A stretch of DNA of 64,000 bases, taken from NCBI RefSeq assembly GCF_018812025.1, contig NC_063049.1:18405758-18469757 (forward strand), read 5' to 3'. Positions 12,174-24,576 of the stretch are shown here, in pieces (position 1 is the first letter of the stretch; each line of letters opens with the position of its first letter). The DNA comes from Megalobrama amblycephala (lineage: Eukaryota; Chordata; Actinopteri; Cypriniformes; Xenocyprididae). The notes beneath the pieces are model-generated. The model was not told where the DNA came from. It saw only the letters and a list, made by a program, of their open reading frames with translations, and made no database searches. Both the position numbers and the translations under genes were made by a program.

Positions 12174-12174
12174 T

Positions 12175-14190
12175 TAGCTATCCCTTTATAGTGCTCATTG
12201 TTACTGGAATACTCTAGATGCTGAGGCTTCTCACAGCCTCACTCTGTCATATATCTTCCTCTTGTCTGTGAAGGCTAATTTGTGACTTAGAACTGGACCA
12301 TCTACAGTGCCCACAATGCTTTGTTACTGTGGTCATTCCTTTTAGCATCAGTCAGACAGCGAGGCGCCGTGTTTTCTGTCCTGCAGTGGTTCTTATATGC
12401 CCATCTAGAGAAAGAGACTCTTGCCTTGGCAGACAGCTCTCCAGAAATGTATCAAATTGTGAAAGCCATCCCACAATGCAACGGGACGTGATTTAAAATG
12501 AGGTCTAAAACCGCTTGCATTCCTTTGGGCCTCCTTTTCAAATTTGTGCTTATTGCATTTAATTCATTTAAATAATATCAACAGGGCTGTTTGAGTTTAT
12601 GGGAAGATTTTGTCTCATCTTAAGAGCCTTGAGCAGTGATGTTTCTGAAATGATGTCACACTCAGAATGCAAATCCCATTAAACTGCGCTTTTGCAAAAA
12701 AAAACAGAGAAAAAAAACAGAAAGAAATTCAGGATGGATTTATGAGCTCAAGGAATAAAAAAGTATCCCGAGACTGAGGGCCTGACAAAACAGCACAATG
12801 AAAGTGCTGGAGGGGTGGGGAATAAAGATGGAGTAGCTTTGCATATATTGTAAATATGGCTCCACACACCCAGAAATGAATGTCTTCCATTTCATATCGT
12901 TTTTTCGACTGGCTGGGTGCAGCTCGGTGTATGAGGCCGTTCATTTTTCATCTAAATAGCCTTTCCTGGTATGTACGCTCCTGCTCGGAGGCGCAAGTCC
13001 ATTGACTGCCAGTGTGATGGAAGTGAATGGGAGACTGAAAGAAAGAGGCCAGCATGCATTAACTTAAAAAATGCTACTATGGTGATTTATTGATGAAGTG
13101 AATTGTGCCTAAAGACACACCGTTTGTCCTAATGTCTCACTTGCACTTTATTTTTTTGCTAGGATGCATTTTTGCCCCGATCCAGTGCCCGCAAGCAGCG
13201 GTTGCACAAATTACATCCACAGTCTACTGCCGATGTTTCCCAACTACTCTGTGGGCCTACGGTCTCCTAATGCACACTCATTTTACCTCCTTTGGTTCAT
13301 CATGATGATCTGTGTACTTCTCTTTATTTCCTGCTGCCCTGTTCTGTTCTCTACCCTAGAAACCATGCAGCCTGTCTCCCCCTCAGTATATTACATGCTA
13401 CATGTTTTTCTCCAGACACTGCATCTGCATATGACACTCTTGCACATACTGTACACACATACACACACAATTTTCTCTTCAAAGAATACATGCAGTGCTG
13501 CTTTCCAAAAGAAAGTATCTCATAATTGTGCTACCTACCTTATGGAACAGCTTTTACCGTGGGAACACTCCTATGATGCCTTTGAATGATTTTGGAACAG
13601 AGGCTTAGTCTTAGTACAACCCACTCAACAGAACAACGAGACCAGGATTCACCTGTTCTTTCATCCCCACAGAGCAGATATCAGGACTGCTGTGGTCATG
13701 TCTTGTTCACAGAATGCTTTTGTATTGATCTAATCAAACCCAGAGCTTGCTGTCTTACTCCTCGTTTCCTGTCCTCCCATTGGGGGTGTAGCCCACAGAG
13801 CTTTTTTCCCTCTCTGTCTGCCATTGAACAGTTAAAAAAATAACTCCCGTTCTTAAATATAGATAATACTTTTCAAAACTCATTCATCGAAATGCGCGCA
13901 CACACACCAGTACAGCTGTGCTGCCAGCTGCTCACCCGCACACACACAGGAAGCAGTGTGCCCCCCCAGTCTGCCTGTACTAAAAGACCTGTGTTGTTTT
14001 TAATGCAGCACAGCTGAGGTGCTGACTAGAGTCCCTGTCCTGGCCTGGAAGAGGCAGCGCATATGCTTTTCTCTTTACTTAGCTATCTAAATGGGGAAAT
14101 TCCATATACTTGGATTGATTTTTTTTTTTTTTTTTTTTTTTCCTGCATTTTTACAAAAAAATGCTGCATTTTCTTTATTTTTATTATACA
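12175..14190. other. Intronic DNA, no gene seen
   Basis: Mixed composition. A chance signal-peptide-like frame at 13132-13230 lacks a usable donor (see rejected items). Poly-T occurs at about 14118-14141. No transposon ends were recognised. Confidence 0.4.
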
Positions 14191-14194
14191 CTGT

Positions 14195-14235
14195 ATATAT
14201 GTGTGTGTGTGTGTGTGTGTAAATATATACATATA

Positions 14236-14276
<41 letters not shown>
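14195..14276. repeat. (TG)n then (TA)n microsatellites
   Basis: A TG run at about 14200-14220 is followed by a TA run at about 14247-14276, directly abutting the next MITE. Confidence 0.9.
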
Positions 14277-14277
<1 letters not shown>

Positions 14278-14278
<1 letters not shown>

Positions 14279-14552
14279 TACAGTCCAAAAGTTTGGAACC
14301 ACTAAGATTTTTAATGTTTTTAAAAGAAGTTTTGTCTGCTCACCAAGGCTACATTTATTTAATTAAAAATACAGTAAAAACAGTAATATTGTGAAATATT
14401 ATTACAATTTAAAATAACTGTACTATTTAAATATATTTGACAAAGTAATTTATTCCTGTGATGCAAAGCTGAATTTTCAGCATCGTTACTCCAGTCTTCA
14501 GTGTCACATGATCCTTCAGAAATCATTCTAATATGCTGATTTGCTGCTCAAT
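14278..14552 (+). mobile_element. Tc/mariner-like MITE copy B, truncated
   Basis: It starts GTACAGTCCAAAAGTTTGG and continues with the shared words AAAATACAGTAAAAACAGTA and GCTGAATTTTCAGCATCGTT. It stops within GCTGATTTGCTGCTCAATA, where TA/CA microsatellites take over. Confidence 0.75.
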
Positions 14553-14720
<168 letters not shown>

Positions 14721-14787
14721 CGCAAATAATCCTTATTTTTTCTCATTTCTGAAATATTCAAAATATTGTAGAATTTTAATTTAGCAA

Positions 14788-16459
14788 ATTCCTTCCTTCC
14801 TTCCTTCCTTCCTTCCTTCCTTCCTTCCTTCCTTCCTTCCTTCCTTCCTTCCTTCCTTCCTTCCTTCCTTCCTTCCTTCCTTCCTTCATTTCCTTCCTTC
14901 CTTCCTTCCTTCCTTCCTTCCTTCCTTCCTTCCTTCCTTCCTTCCTTCCTTCCTTCCTTCCTTCATTTCCTTCCTTCCTTCCTTCCTTCCTTCCTTCCTT
15001 CATTAATTTTCCTTCCTTCCTTCATTAATTTTCCTTCCTTCCTTCCTTCCTTCCTTCCTTCCTTCCTTCCTTCCTTCCTTCCTTCCTTCCTTCCTTCCTT
15101 CATTAATTTTCCTTCCTTCATTCATTCATTAATTTTCTTTCCTTCATTCATTCATTAATTTTCCTTCCTTCATTCATTCATTAATGTTCCTTCCTTCCTT
15201 CCTTCCTTCCTTCCTTCCTTCCTTCCTTCCTTCCTTCCTTCCTTCCTTCATTTCCTTCCTTCCTTCCTTCCTTCCTTCCTTCCTTCATTTCCTTCCTTCC
15301 TTCCTTCCTTCATTCATTTTCCTTCCTTCCTTCCTTCCTTCCTTCCTTCCTTCATTAATTTTCCTTCCTTCATTCATTCATTAATTTTCTTTCCTTCATT
15401 CATTCATTAATGTTCCTTCCTTCCTTCCTTCCTTCCTTCCTTCATTAATTTTCTTTCCTTCCTTCCTTCCTTCCTTCCTTGCTTGCTTCCTTCCTTCCTT
15501 CCTTAATTTTCCTTCCTTCATTAATTAATTGTCCTTCCTTTCTTCCTTAATTTTCCTTTCTTTCCTTCCTTCCTTCCTTCCTTCCTTCATTTCCTTCCTT
15601 CCTTCCTTCATTAATTTTCCTTCCTTCATTCATTCATTAATTTTCTTTCCTTCATTCATTCATTAATTTTCTTTCCTTCATTCATTCATTAATTTTCCTT
15701 CATTCATTCATTAATGTTCCTTCCTTCCTTCCTTCCTTCCTTCCTTCCTTCCTTCCTTCCTTCATTTCCTTCCTTCCTTCATTTCCTTCCTTCATTTCCT
15801 TCCTTCCTTCCTTCCTTCATTAATTTTCCTTCCTTCATTCATTCATTTTCCTTCCTTCCTTCCTTCCTTCCTTCCTTCCTTCCTTCCTTCCTTCCTTCCT
15901 TCCTTCCTTCATTAATTTTCCTTCCTTCATTCATTCATTAATTTTCTTTCCTTCATTCATTCATTAATGTTCCTTCCTTCCTTCCCTTCCTTCATTAATT
16001 TTCTTTCCTTCCTTCCTTCCTTAATTTTCCTTCCTTCATTAATTAATTGTCCTTCCTTTCTTCCTTAATTTTCCTTTCCTTCCTTCCTTCCTTCCTTCCT
16101 TCCTTCCTTCCTTCCTTCCTTCATTCATTAATTTTCCTTCCTTCCTTCCTTCATTCAATTAATTTTCCTTCCTTCCTTCATTCATTAATTTTCCTTCCTT
16201 CCTTCCTTCATTCCTTAATTTTCCTTCCTTCCTTCATTCCTTAATTTTCCTTCCTTCGTTAATTAATTTTCCTTCCTTCCTTCCTTCCTTCCTTCCTTCC
16301 TTCCTTCCTTCCTTCCTTCCTTCCTTCCTTCCTTCCTTCCTTCCTTGTTTCCTTCATTTGCCTTACTTCCTTCATTCATTCATTTTCCTTACTTACTTCA
16401 TTCATTCATTTTCCTTACTTCCTTACTTCATTCATTTTCCTTACTTCCTTACTTCCTTC
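14788..16459. repeat. Long (TTCC)n / (GGAA)n array, about 1.67 kb
   Basis: Uninterrupted TTCC blocks alternate with variant units such as TTCATTAATTTTCC and TTCATTTCC, giving a higher-order structure. Near the right end the units drift to TTAC. On the minus strand it is a GGAA array. Frames through it encode only low-complexity Pro-Ser-Phe-Leu or Gly-Arg-Lys-Glu repeats. Confidence 0.97.
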
Positions 16460-16883
16460 GATTTGGCTTATGTTGTTAGTTGTCTAATGATTTGAAGTTG
16501 AGCATAAGGAGGCCTCAGCTGTGTCAAGAAAGCCATGACATGTGGATAATGTAGCCTACTTTATTGCTTTAGTGTTAGTCTAATTACATTCTCAGAGACT
16601 CAACAGCCAATAGGTCTGCTGGCTTGCATTTCTCTCAGTTTATGTACTTTGGCGCAGTAACTAAATGCATGGGCACTGACTTCTATATTTTATGTGACAC
16701 TAATCTTGCACCTCTCTTCTGAAACCTCAGTCCCTGGTTTTTTCTTATCTCCTGCTGGGACAGGCTTCTTAAATCTGTGGCTCTTTACACAGCCAAGCTC
16801 TGTTAAACCTTAAACATATCCAAGTGCTCCCTTCTGATTCAGCTCAGCTCTAAGATAACAGACAGAAAGTCAGCACCTTAAAG

Positions 16884-17077
16884 CAGAGGTCTCCAATCTC
16901 GGCCCTGGAGGGTCGCTGTCCTGCAGAGTTTAGCTCCAACCAAGTCCAACTCACCTGCTTGAAAGTTTCTTGTATGCCTAGTAAGACCTTGATTAGCTGG
17001 TTCAGGTGTGTTTAATTGGGGTTTGAGCTAAGCCTTGCAGGACAGTGCCCCTCCAGGACCAAGTTTGGAGACCTCTG
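16884..17077. mobile_element. Short hAT-type MITE with exact 8-bp duplication
   Basis: The ends are CAGAGGTCTCCAA and TTGGAGACCTCTG. The interior has the words CTGGAGGG, CTGCAGAGTTTAGCTCCAAC and GATTAGCTGGTTCAGGTGTG, typical of an abundant fish family. The target duplication CCTTAAAG is exact at 16876-16883 and 17078-17085. The two ends form a foldback. Confidence 0.92.
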
Positions 17078-17089
17078 CCTTAAAGCATT

Positions 17090-18735
17090 ACTGCTTTATT
17101 TTTTCTCAAATGTGATCTCATTTCTTTTAGATTTTCCACATCACACTTACGACAGACTTGAACAGACAGTTACCATGAAAGGACCCACATGTGCACATTT
17201 ACCAAAACAGTAAGTCACGTGCACTGCTTACGTGTACATAACAAAAGAAAGAAGCTGTTAAAGAAACCATTCAATTCCCATCTGATAGGTTATGCTCAGG
17301 TCACATGGCCACAGATTGGACACATAATCAGATCAAGGACCACATATCAAAGCTGCCCAAATCAGATTGAAAAGATTGGATTTTTTTTTGTGTGTTCACA
17401 CTACTCAGAAAAATGAGATCTATGTCACACATATAGACAAAAGAAATTGGATTTTGGTTTGCCAAGTGCCATGAACTTGTATTCCTTCTCAACATGATCC
17501 CCTCTTCTGGTCATTTGCCTCTCTGCAGCCTCCTCTAATTGGCTATCGTTTCCCGCCAAGCACCTTTTTTGCTCTCCTTGTGAATAAGTGCTTGCACTCT
17601 GGCCTGCATCAAATGAGCAGAAGAGATTTTCGTAATTGCTCCGCTGAGTTTGGAGTTTGTGAGGTGTGGTTATGGTGGTAATGGTTTGGGCCAATTTGTT
17701 CCATGTGTGTGTCCTGTTAAAGCACCAGAGCTTTGTGTGTATATGAGAATGCCTTTTGAGGGATATTGAGTTACTCTCTTGGGCTGGGAGGCACGGCGTC
17801 ATGGCTTGTGTCCGTATACACAGTGGTTCCATTAAAGTGCTTTAGGACTCGATGTGTGAGAGGCAATTAAAGCAAGACAAACAGCAGGCTTGGGAAAGTG
17901 GTTGTCTCTCATGTACCAGTATTTATCAGAGACTTTTTGTGCTGACCAAAGACTAGACTGTAGTCTCCTGCATGGTCTCCCTCAATTGTTCTTGCCTTTC
18001 AGGCATATTTTCTTTTGATCTTTGCAATATTGACCGCATTTGATCCTTCGTGATCTACTTTGCTCTCTTATTCTTTGTCTATCATCTACCCACGTTGTCT
18101 TCTTTCTTTAATTGTTGTTGTGGTTTTGAACCGGTTGATGTTTTTGTGTTCTGTTTATATGTTCCCGTGGGACTCTTTTTACCTTATGTAGGGTAATAAT
18201 TATGGTTGGGAACCCAGAACTGATTCTAATTCAGTGATTTCATTTGTCAAAAAATACTTAGTCTAAATGATTTAGTTAATGATTCATTAAAGGTATTAAG
18301 ATTATTAAAATAAATTTGAAAGAATGTAAAAAAAAGTGACTGTCAAAAAACAGAATTCTTATTTATTATGAAATATTGCAGTGGCTGTTATAAAAGATAT
18401 GATATGAAATATTAAAAAGATGATTGCAACTTCCATTTCATACTGACTTTTCTTTCTAACTTTCTTCCAGGGAACACTCAAGGTCAGTTTTTCAAAAATA
18501 TTCTGTCAAGTCTTTCCAGTATAATGAAAGTGACTGGTCAGTCAATCTCCAATTAAAATGACAAACAAACAAACAAACAAACAAACGTTGATTTTATATA
18601 CTTTATGTTTGTATTGACATCCACCAGAACTCTTTTTGGGGTGTTTGTGAAAGAAGTAGCAATATCTTATTTGTGACTGAATCATTCTTTTGTGTACAAT
18701 ATTTTCAGCGAGTTGGCTGGTCCAGTTCAACATGT
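17090..18735. other. Intronic DNA, no gene seen
   Basis: No coding signature. It holds an (AAAC)n run at 18561-18586. At about 18360-18460 there is a degraded copy of the family at 35536-35831 (shared words AAATATTGCAGT and AACTTCCATTTCAT). Confidence 0.45.
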
Positions 18736-18741
18736 CGACTG

Positions 18742-18781
<40 letters not shown>

Positions 18782-18809
18782 GTGCTTTTTTTGGTCTTTT
18801 TTGGAAGCT

Positions 18810-19016
18810 TAAAGGGTTAGTTCACCCAAAAAATGACATTTCTGTCATTAATTACTAACCCTCATGTCGTCCCAAACCTGTAAGACCTTCATTCATCTTC
18901 GGAACACAAATTAAGATATTTTTGATGAAATCCGAGGGTTTCTGAACTACACATTGGCAGCAATGTCATTGCACCTTTTGAGGCCTTACAGGTTTGGGAC
19001 AATGTGAGGGTGAGTT

Positions 19017-19019
<3 letters not shown>
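18810..19019. mobile_element. Compact AGTTCACCC-type foldback MITE
   Basis: The left end is AAAGGGTTAGTTCACCC with the words ACCCTCATGTCGTCCC and TTCATCTTCGGAACACAAAT. The right end, CAGGTTTGGGACAATGTGAG, is the inverted counterpart. Poly-T runs flank it on both sides (18744-18778 and 19018-19047). Confidence 0.75.
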
Positions 19020-19049
<30 letters not shown>

Positions 19050-19051
<2 letters not shown>

Positions 19052-20925
19052 ATATAGGCTAGTTAGGACTAATAATTTTAACCAAAAAAGTACTATAGAA
19101 GTAGACTACTAAAAGAATGGTTAAGAAACAGATCATATCCCTAAAAAAGAAAAAAAGGATAATAATTGGCTGCAAATGATTAATGTACTGTATACTGGCT
19201 AATTAGCAGGACTTTAGTATTGCTGGATGAGGGTTTAAACAGTTTAGTGAGGTTTATTGCTGTCAAAAGTATAAGGTTGCTCAGGATCATGAATCAGAAG
19301 CTATAGACTGTGAAATGAAACTTTCATAAAGCCTTTCTCTTGTGCCCAGAGGAGGAAAAGTTCCTGTGGTGTACTGCAATGAAGTACTGTAAACTAGTAT
19401 TAAAATGTATTGTATTTGAAACCATTACAAAACTCATTTATGTCCCTCTCCTCCTCCACAGGAGAGAGAGAGAGAGCACGTGGTGTTAGAAACTCGTGGT
19501 GTTTTATATGTGATCCATATTTAATGCCGCAGAGCTGATGGCAGGCCAGAGATGGTTATTCTGGGGAAGTCTTCTGTGACCCACATGAAAATGCTGCTTT
19601 CATCAGTTGAGCTCAAAAAGGCGAATGAGCCTGACATGAATGTTCTGGTTAAATATCTCCGAAATGTCTCTGGTTTTAATATGTCATATGAAATCTTCAT
19701 CCTGCAGAAATCAGACTGATGTTTCACGGTTTAGCAGGCTGTCGCTTTCATCCGTTGAACGACAGGGCTTAAATGCTGGCCTGTCGCTCCATGCGTGCTG
19801 GAATTACAAAATGGACCCTGGTGCTCTTACATATCTATACCCTGTTTGATTACATTTTGCATCCACATACTGTAAAGTCCAGTCGGACGATAACATGCGT
19901 ATACAATATGTATACTGTGCACACACACCCACACACACATTATGTTAACTGTTATGTTAAATGTGATTATTCACGATTAATCGATATGACAGCACTACTA
20001 TAAAGATATAGATCTAAAAATCATTCTAAATATAAAAGAATAGCAAGTCCACTTCACACCACAGCTTTAACGATAATGGCACAGATAAATTATACTGTTG
20101 GAATCGCTTTCAGAACAATTTTTTGCAGCTGAAGTACAATAAAAACATTAACAGCCAATTTGAATCCATCTCGCTTTAAAGAGCTCGAGTATTTAAAGTG
20201 GCAGACGACAGAACTGCAGCGTTCATTTGGAATAAACACAACAATGTTGTGTGTTGATGTAGATGCTCTTTGAAATGATGTGACAAAATGATTCTGTGAA
20301 GAGTTTCAAACTCCTTAAATCACACTGACAAATGTACGAGCAAACTCAATTTCTTAGTGCATGGTGAACTGCGTAACAATCGGGACTCTTGCAGTGAACT
20401 GTGCTGACAGGTAAAGTCTTGTTTCAGGGTAACTGTCTCCTAGCCAGTCTTTGAGTCTCAGACTTATTGAGTAGCATGAACAGTAGCTGTGAGGACTTTG
20501 GCACAGCGAAGCGAAACTTCAGCAGACAGACCAGGGGCCACATCTTCAATAAGGCAGATGGTTGAAATGAGAATACCAAAAGTGAGTGACACAGATATCA
20601 AGTGCCAAAAAAGGTGAATTTTAAAGGGTCTGTGGGAATGTAAATGTCAGAGTTGAGAAAGAGAGTCAGAGTTTGGCCCTAGGATCAGACCTAAAGTTGC
20701 AGAATACCTACAGACAGTTCACTGAACGTCTGATGCTTACTACACACGGAAAAAGTGTAATCTTGCCAGTGATTGGTTGGTTGCTATGTAAATTATGATG
20801 GCTGAATTACATCGTTTTTTTTATACTGCAAGTCCAACAATGTAAAAACACAAGTACCAGGATAATATACACTTCCGTTGTATATTAAAAGTGTAGGTTT
20901 CTTAAGAAGGTTTCTTAAGATGTTT
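19050..20925. other. Intronic DNA, no gene seen
   Basis: AT-rich in part. A GA run lies at 19462-19477. The end of a decayed hAT (CGATTAATCGATATGACAGCAC) lies near 19973. No exon-like segment with splice sites was recognised. Confidence 0.4.
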
Positions 20926-20929
20926 GTGA

Positions 20930-21422
20930 AAGAGGTTGCAAAAGGCTGCATTTATTTGATCAAAAATACAGTAAAAACAGTGACCTTGAAATATTGAAAT
21001 ATTGCCGCTGAGCCGAAATACTATTATAATATTATAATATTTCAATATGAAATATTATTAGATTTTAATATAATTGTTTTCTCTTTTAATATATTTTAAT
21101 CTGTAATTTATTCCTGTGATGGCAAAGCTGAATTTTCAGCATCATTACTCCAGTCTTCATTGTCACATGATCCTTCAGAAATCATTCTAATATGCTGATT
21201 TGCTGCTCAAGAAACATTTCTTATTATTATCAATGTTGAAAACAGTTGTGCTGCTTAATGTTTTTGTGAAAACTATGATTATTTGGGTAGAAAATTCAAA
21301 AGAACAGCATTTATTTGAAATGGAAAGCTTTTGTAACATTATAAATATCTTTACTATTACTTTTGAACCATTTAATATATAATTGCTGGAAAAAAAAGTA
21401 TTAATTTCTTTTAATGTCAAAA
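20930..21422 (+). mobile_element. Tc/mariner-like MITE copy C
   Basis: Most of the family is present: GGCTGCATTTATTTGATC, GATGGCAAAGCTGAATTTTC, CAATGTTGAAAACAGTTGTG and AAAAGTATTAATTTCTTTTA. The termini are decayed. Confidence 0.7.
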
Positions 21423-21429
21423 GGTAGTG

Positions 21430-24150
21430 TAAATCTTAATGAATCTTAATGAATTTTATGTGAGGCAATTAGTTGAGATATTGTCAAGCACAACCATATC
21501 AATTTTGCTGTGTTTTGAAGAGTTATGTCTGTGCTATAATGTAATGTATTTGTACATAACTTATAATTAGTTGCTTTACATATCATCAGACGGCTCCAAC
21601 CGATCTATGTAGGCGGTTCTTGACTTGCAATATGCCACAATGTGGTCTAGTCCTTATGCCTATCTCTGTGAGTCTAGTTTGACTCTATTGTTGAACTATA
21701 TATCATACTGAATAGAGAACAATATATTGCACATGAAGGTGTTCATGGGGAGCCAGGTTGGCAGAGCGTAAACATGGGACTTGCACACAAAGCCTGATGT
21801 CATGGGGTGAGAGAAATCCAGGGAATGAAACATCAGATCACCTTGGGAAGTGTAAATTCCCACTTGCATGGTTGTGCAATAGTGCTGCACACAAATAACC
21901 CTACTAACAGTCAGCTAACCCTTCTGTCTGGAGCTGTTCTATTGAGCTGTTCGTACTGACAGAGCACTAGGATGCTGTTTCATTGTGGTGTGTTTTTTTT
22001 ACTTTTTGAGTGTTTGTGTGTGTAGGCGGCTGGTATGAGTAAAGCACAGGCGTGTGTGGGCGTACAAGGGTTACGAGAGGGAAGGAAACGGATAAAGAAA
22101 GTGATAAAAGCCACTTTCAGTTCACTATGGGATGGCCTGGAGATGCAGATGCATGTGCATATTTAGAAGTAATTAAATCACTGACATCTCTTCTGAGGCA
22201 TGGGGAGCGTTCACCCACACACGCTCACTCATTGTCACAGACCCGTACCAGACGGGACGCGCTAGCAGATGGGCTGCGTCTTTTTTTTTCTGTTACAGAT
22301 TGGACAATGACATCCGGGGAATGACTTTCTCGCTGTTCCCTCAACTCCAACTGTTCACACTTGTCTTCCTTTATCCTACGTTTTTGTCAAACTCGGACGA
22401 CGTTAACATATCGCTTGCCATCTTTCACTCTGTACAGAATATTCATTATTCTCAGAGAGGTGTTGTCATTGTCTCAGAGATACAGATGCTGTAAAACTTC
22501 TGAAAAGTAAAGGAAGTAATGCCACTTGTGCGTCCTGTGAACAAAACACCATCAGGGTAGCACACACAACACTAAAATAATATAATTAACATTAACTAAA
22601 TAGAAAGAAAAATTAAAGTAACAAAACTATATAACTGAAATAAAATCATAACCGTATTGATAAATTTGACAGAATTTTACAGTAAATTTACATATAACCC
22701 AATGTTTAGTTAACCAATTAATTGCATAAATATGGTAATGCAATTCACAGTTAACATGTTTTTACAGTAGCATTTTTACTGTTTTCTGAAAGAAAATTTA
22801 CATTGTGTAGTTTACATTTGTTTACAATGTAGATTAAAATTGATCAACAAGTTCATAGTTCCTAATAATTCCCTAATAATGATAAAACTTATTTTTTTTA
22901 AAAGTCTGATGTTAATTAATAATAATTAATATGGTTAATAATAATGTTATGTAAATAATTGTTTTTTTGTTCAAATAATTTCAAATGTATTTATAGGTAC
23001 ATAGATAAGGCTCATTGAACTATACATTAATGACAAATATACAAAAAAATATCAGGAGTAAATGTGCATTTCCAAATATATTCTCCAAATTTGTAATATT
23101 ATTATATCATATTTTATATTATAAACATAATTTAGCAGGAAAATAACAACTTTAGACACACACAAAGATGAATAATTGCCACTTTCACACATGAAACCCA
23201 TTAAATTGCATTAAAATTGCCAGATTACCTTTTCTAGTGAATGTTCTGCATCTGCTATTCACATTTCGCTACCATTCACTCATCTGCACCAAAATGCTGT
23301 TAAAACTTTAAAATGTGTTTGTCTTTGGTCCTGTGTTTTGCATGTTTCCAAATCAGGCTAGTTATTTTGTCAAAAATAAGATCAGTAATCATTCAACTAA
23401 TTTCTTATTGCTCGCATGGAGAAAAGATCGTCTGTTTAAAAAGTCTGTCCAGTTTGATAAAATATTCTCCTCAATGTTTTCCTATCCAACACAAACCTAA
23501 AGAACGGTTCATTTTTTTAGCAGAAGTGTTATTTGGTATCTTCTGCATCAGATAGGTTAGTGCTGTACAAGGAAAAATCTCAGGTCTATCTGGGCACATC
23601 TCTTGCTAAGCAGGTTTTCTGCACAGCTTTTTTTTTTATTATATGAAACTTGAGCTGAGTGGGTTTATATGAATTCGTTATGAGCTGCTCACATTTTGAC
23701 CTTTATTTGTGTCTTAATTGTAGCATTTACAGCGTGTTTTTTGATCGCAGCAGAGACACGGTGTGTTTCTTGAAGGGGCCGTAGTTCACTATGATTCTAT
23801 TGAGGGCTGTGTTTAGTGTGTAATGGGTCTCTTGGCTGAAAGCCACTTGATTTCTTGAAGAGCCGATGGTTCTTCACACTGCAAATTCCACACACACACA
23901 CACATAAACACATTACAAGCACTCAAAAGCTTGAAGGGTTTCTTATCAGACAGGATTGGACTTCTTATCAAGACTATAACAAAATGATTCTGAAATAGAT
24001 TTTGACTGGTTTAGTTCTTACTTTAAACATTTTGAATCTTTTTGCATAAACAGCTGTTTGGTTAAAATGATAGTTTACCTAATTGAAAAACACCTTTTAA
24101 AGTAATTTCAGAGCAAATATGAAAATATTGAAATGTTTATATTGAATATA
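21430..24150. other. Intron upstream of the Ig exon
   Basis: No exon was recognised. 22560-23110 is very AT-rich. The last 30 bases before 24196 form the branch site and pyrimidine tract of the Ig exon acceptor. A signal-peptide exon expected upstream of the Ig domain was not found here. Confidence 0.45.
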
Positions 24151-24195
24151 GTCACATTTGACCACTACTGACCCCTCCTTCTGTCTGTCTTACAG

Positions 24196-24576
24196 TGAGC
24201 TCTTGCTCGGCCCAGCGGCAGGTCACAGTTCAGCCGGGGCCCTTGATTCGAACGGAAGGCTCTCACATCACCATCTGGTGTAATGTGACCGGCTACAAGG
24301 AAGGAGTGGAACAAGACTTTGAGTGGTCCATGTACCTGTACACCGCTCCCGACCGAGAGATCCGTATCGTGAGCACGTCCCAGCACAACTACGCCTATGC
24401 CTTGTACGCCCAGCGTGTCAACAGCAAGGAAATCTACATCGAGAGGCTGAGCGGAGACTCTGTCGTGCTGCACATCACCAAGCTGCAGGCCACTGACCAG
24501 GGCATGTACGAGTGCTACACCCCAAACACTGACAGCCGCTACCTGGGCATCTACAGCGCCCGTACCAACCTCACCG
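24196..24576 (+). CDS. igsf3: Internal exon encoding first V-type Ig domain of IGSF3-like protein
   Basis: This is one coding exon of 381 nt (127 codons) that enters and leaves in phase 1, the classic layout of a single-exon Ig V domain. A pyrimidine-rich acceptor ends in TTACAG at 24195, with a plausible branch site TACTGAC at 24166-24172. The donor is G|GTGAGC at 24577. The translation has the Ig hallmarks: Cys29 in WCNVTG, Trp44 in FEWS, the D101-x-G-x-Y-x-C107 motif before the second cysteine, and an N-glycosylation sequon at Asn30. A second sequon, NLT, lies at the exon end. The order QVTVQPGP, YAQRVNSKEIYIERL and YECYTPNTDSRYLG fits the membrane-distal Ig domain of IGSF3 (EWI-3), a single-pass cell-surface protein of the EWI family. 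PTGFRN is the next best paralogue and seems less similar. The exon is GC-rich against its AT-rich surroundings. The family is recalled, not searched. No signal-peptide exon or second Ig exon was identified in the window. Confidence 0.82.

Noticed and set aside
13132..13230. Signal-peptide-like frame that might be the missing first coding exon of igsf3
   Set aside because: It has a hydrophobic start by chance, but no donor in the needed phase 1 follows and the sequence runs into unrelated open frame.
14776..16244. Open frames of Arg-Lys-Glu-Gly or Pro-Ser-Phe-Leu repeats
   Set aside because: Translation of the TTCC microsatellite.
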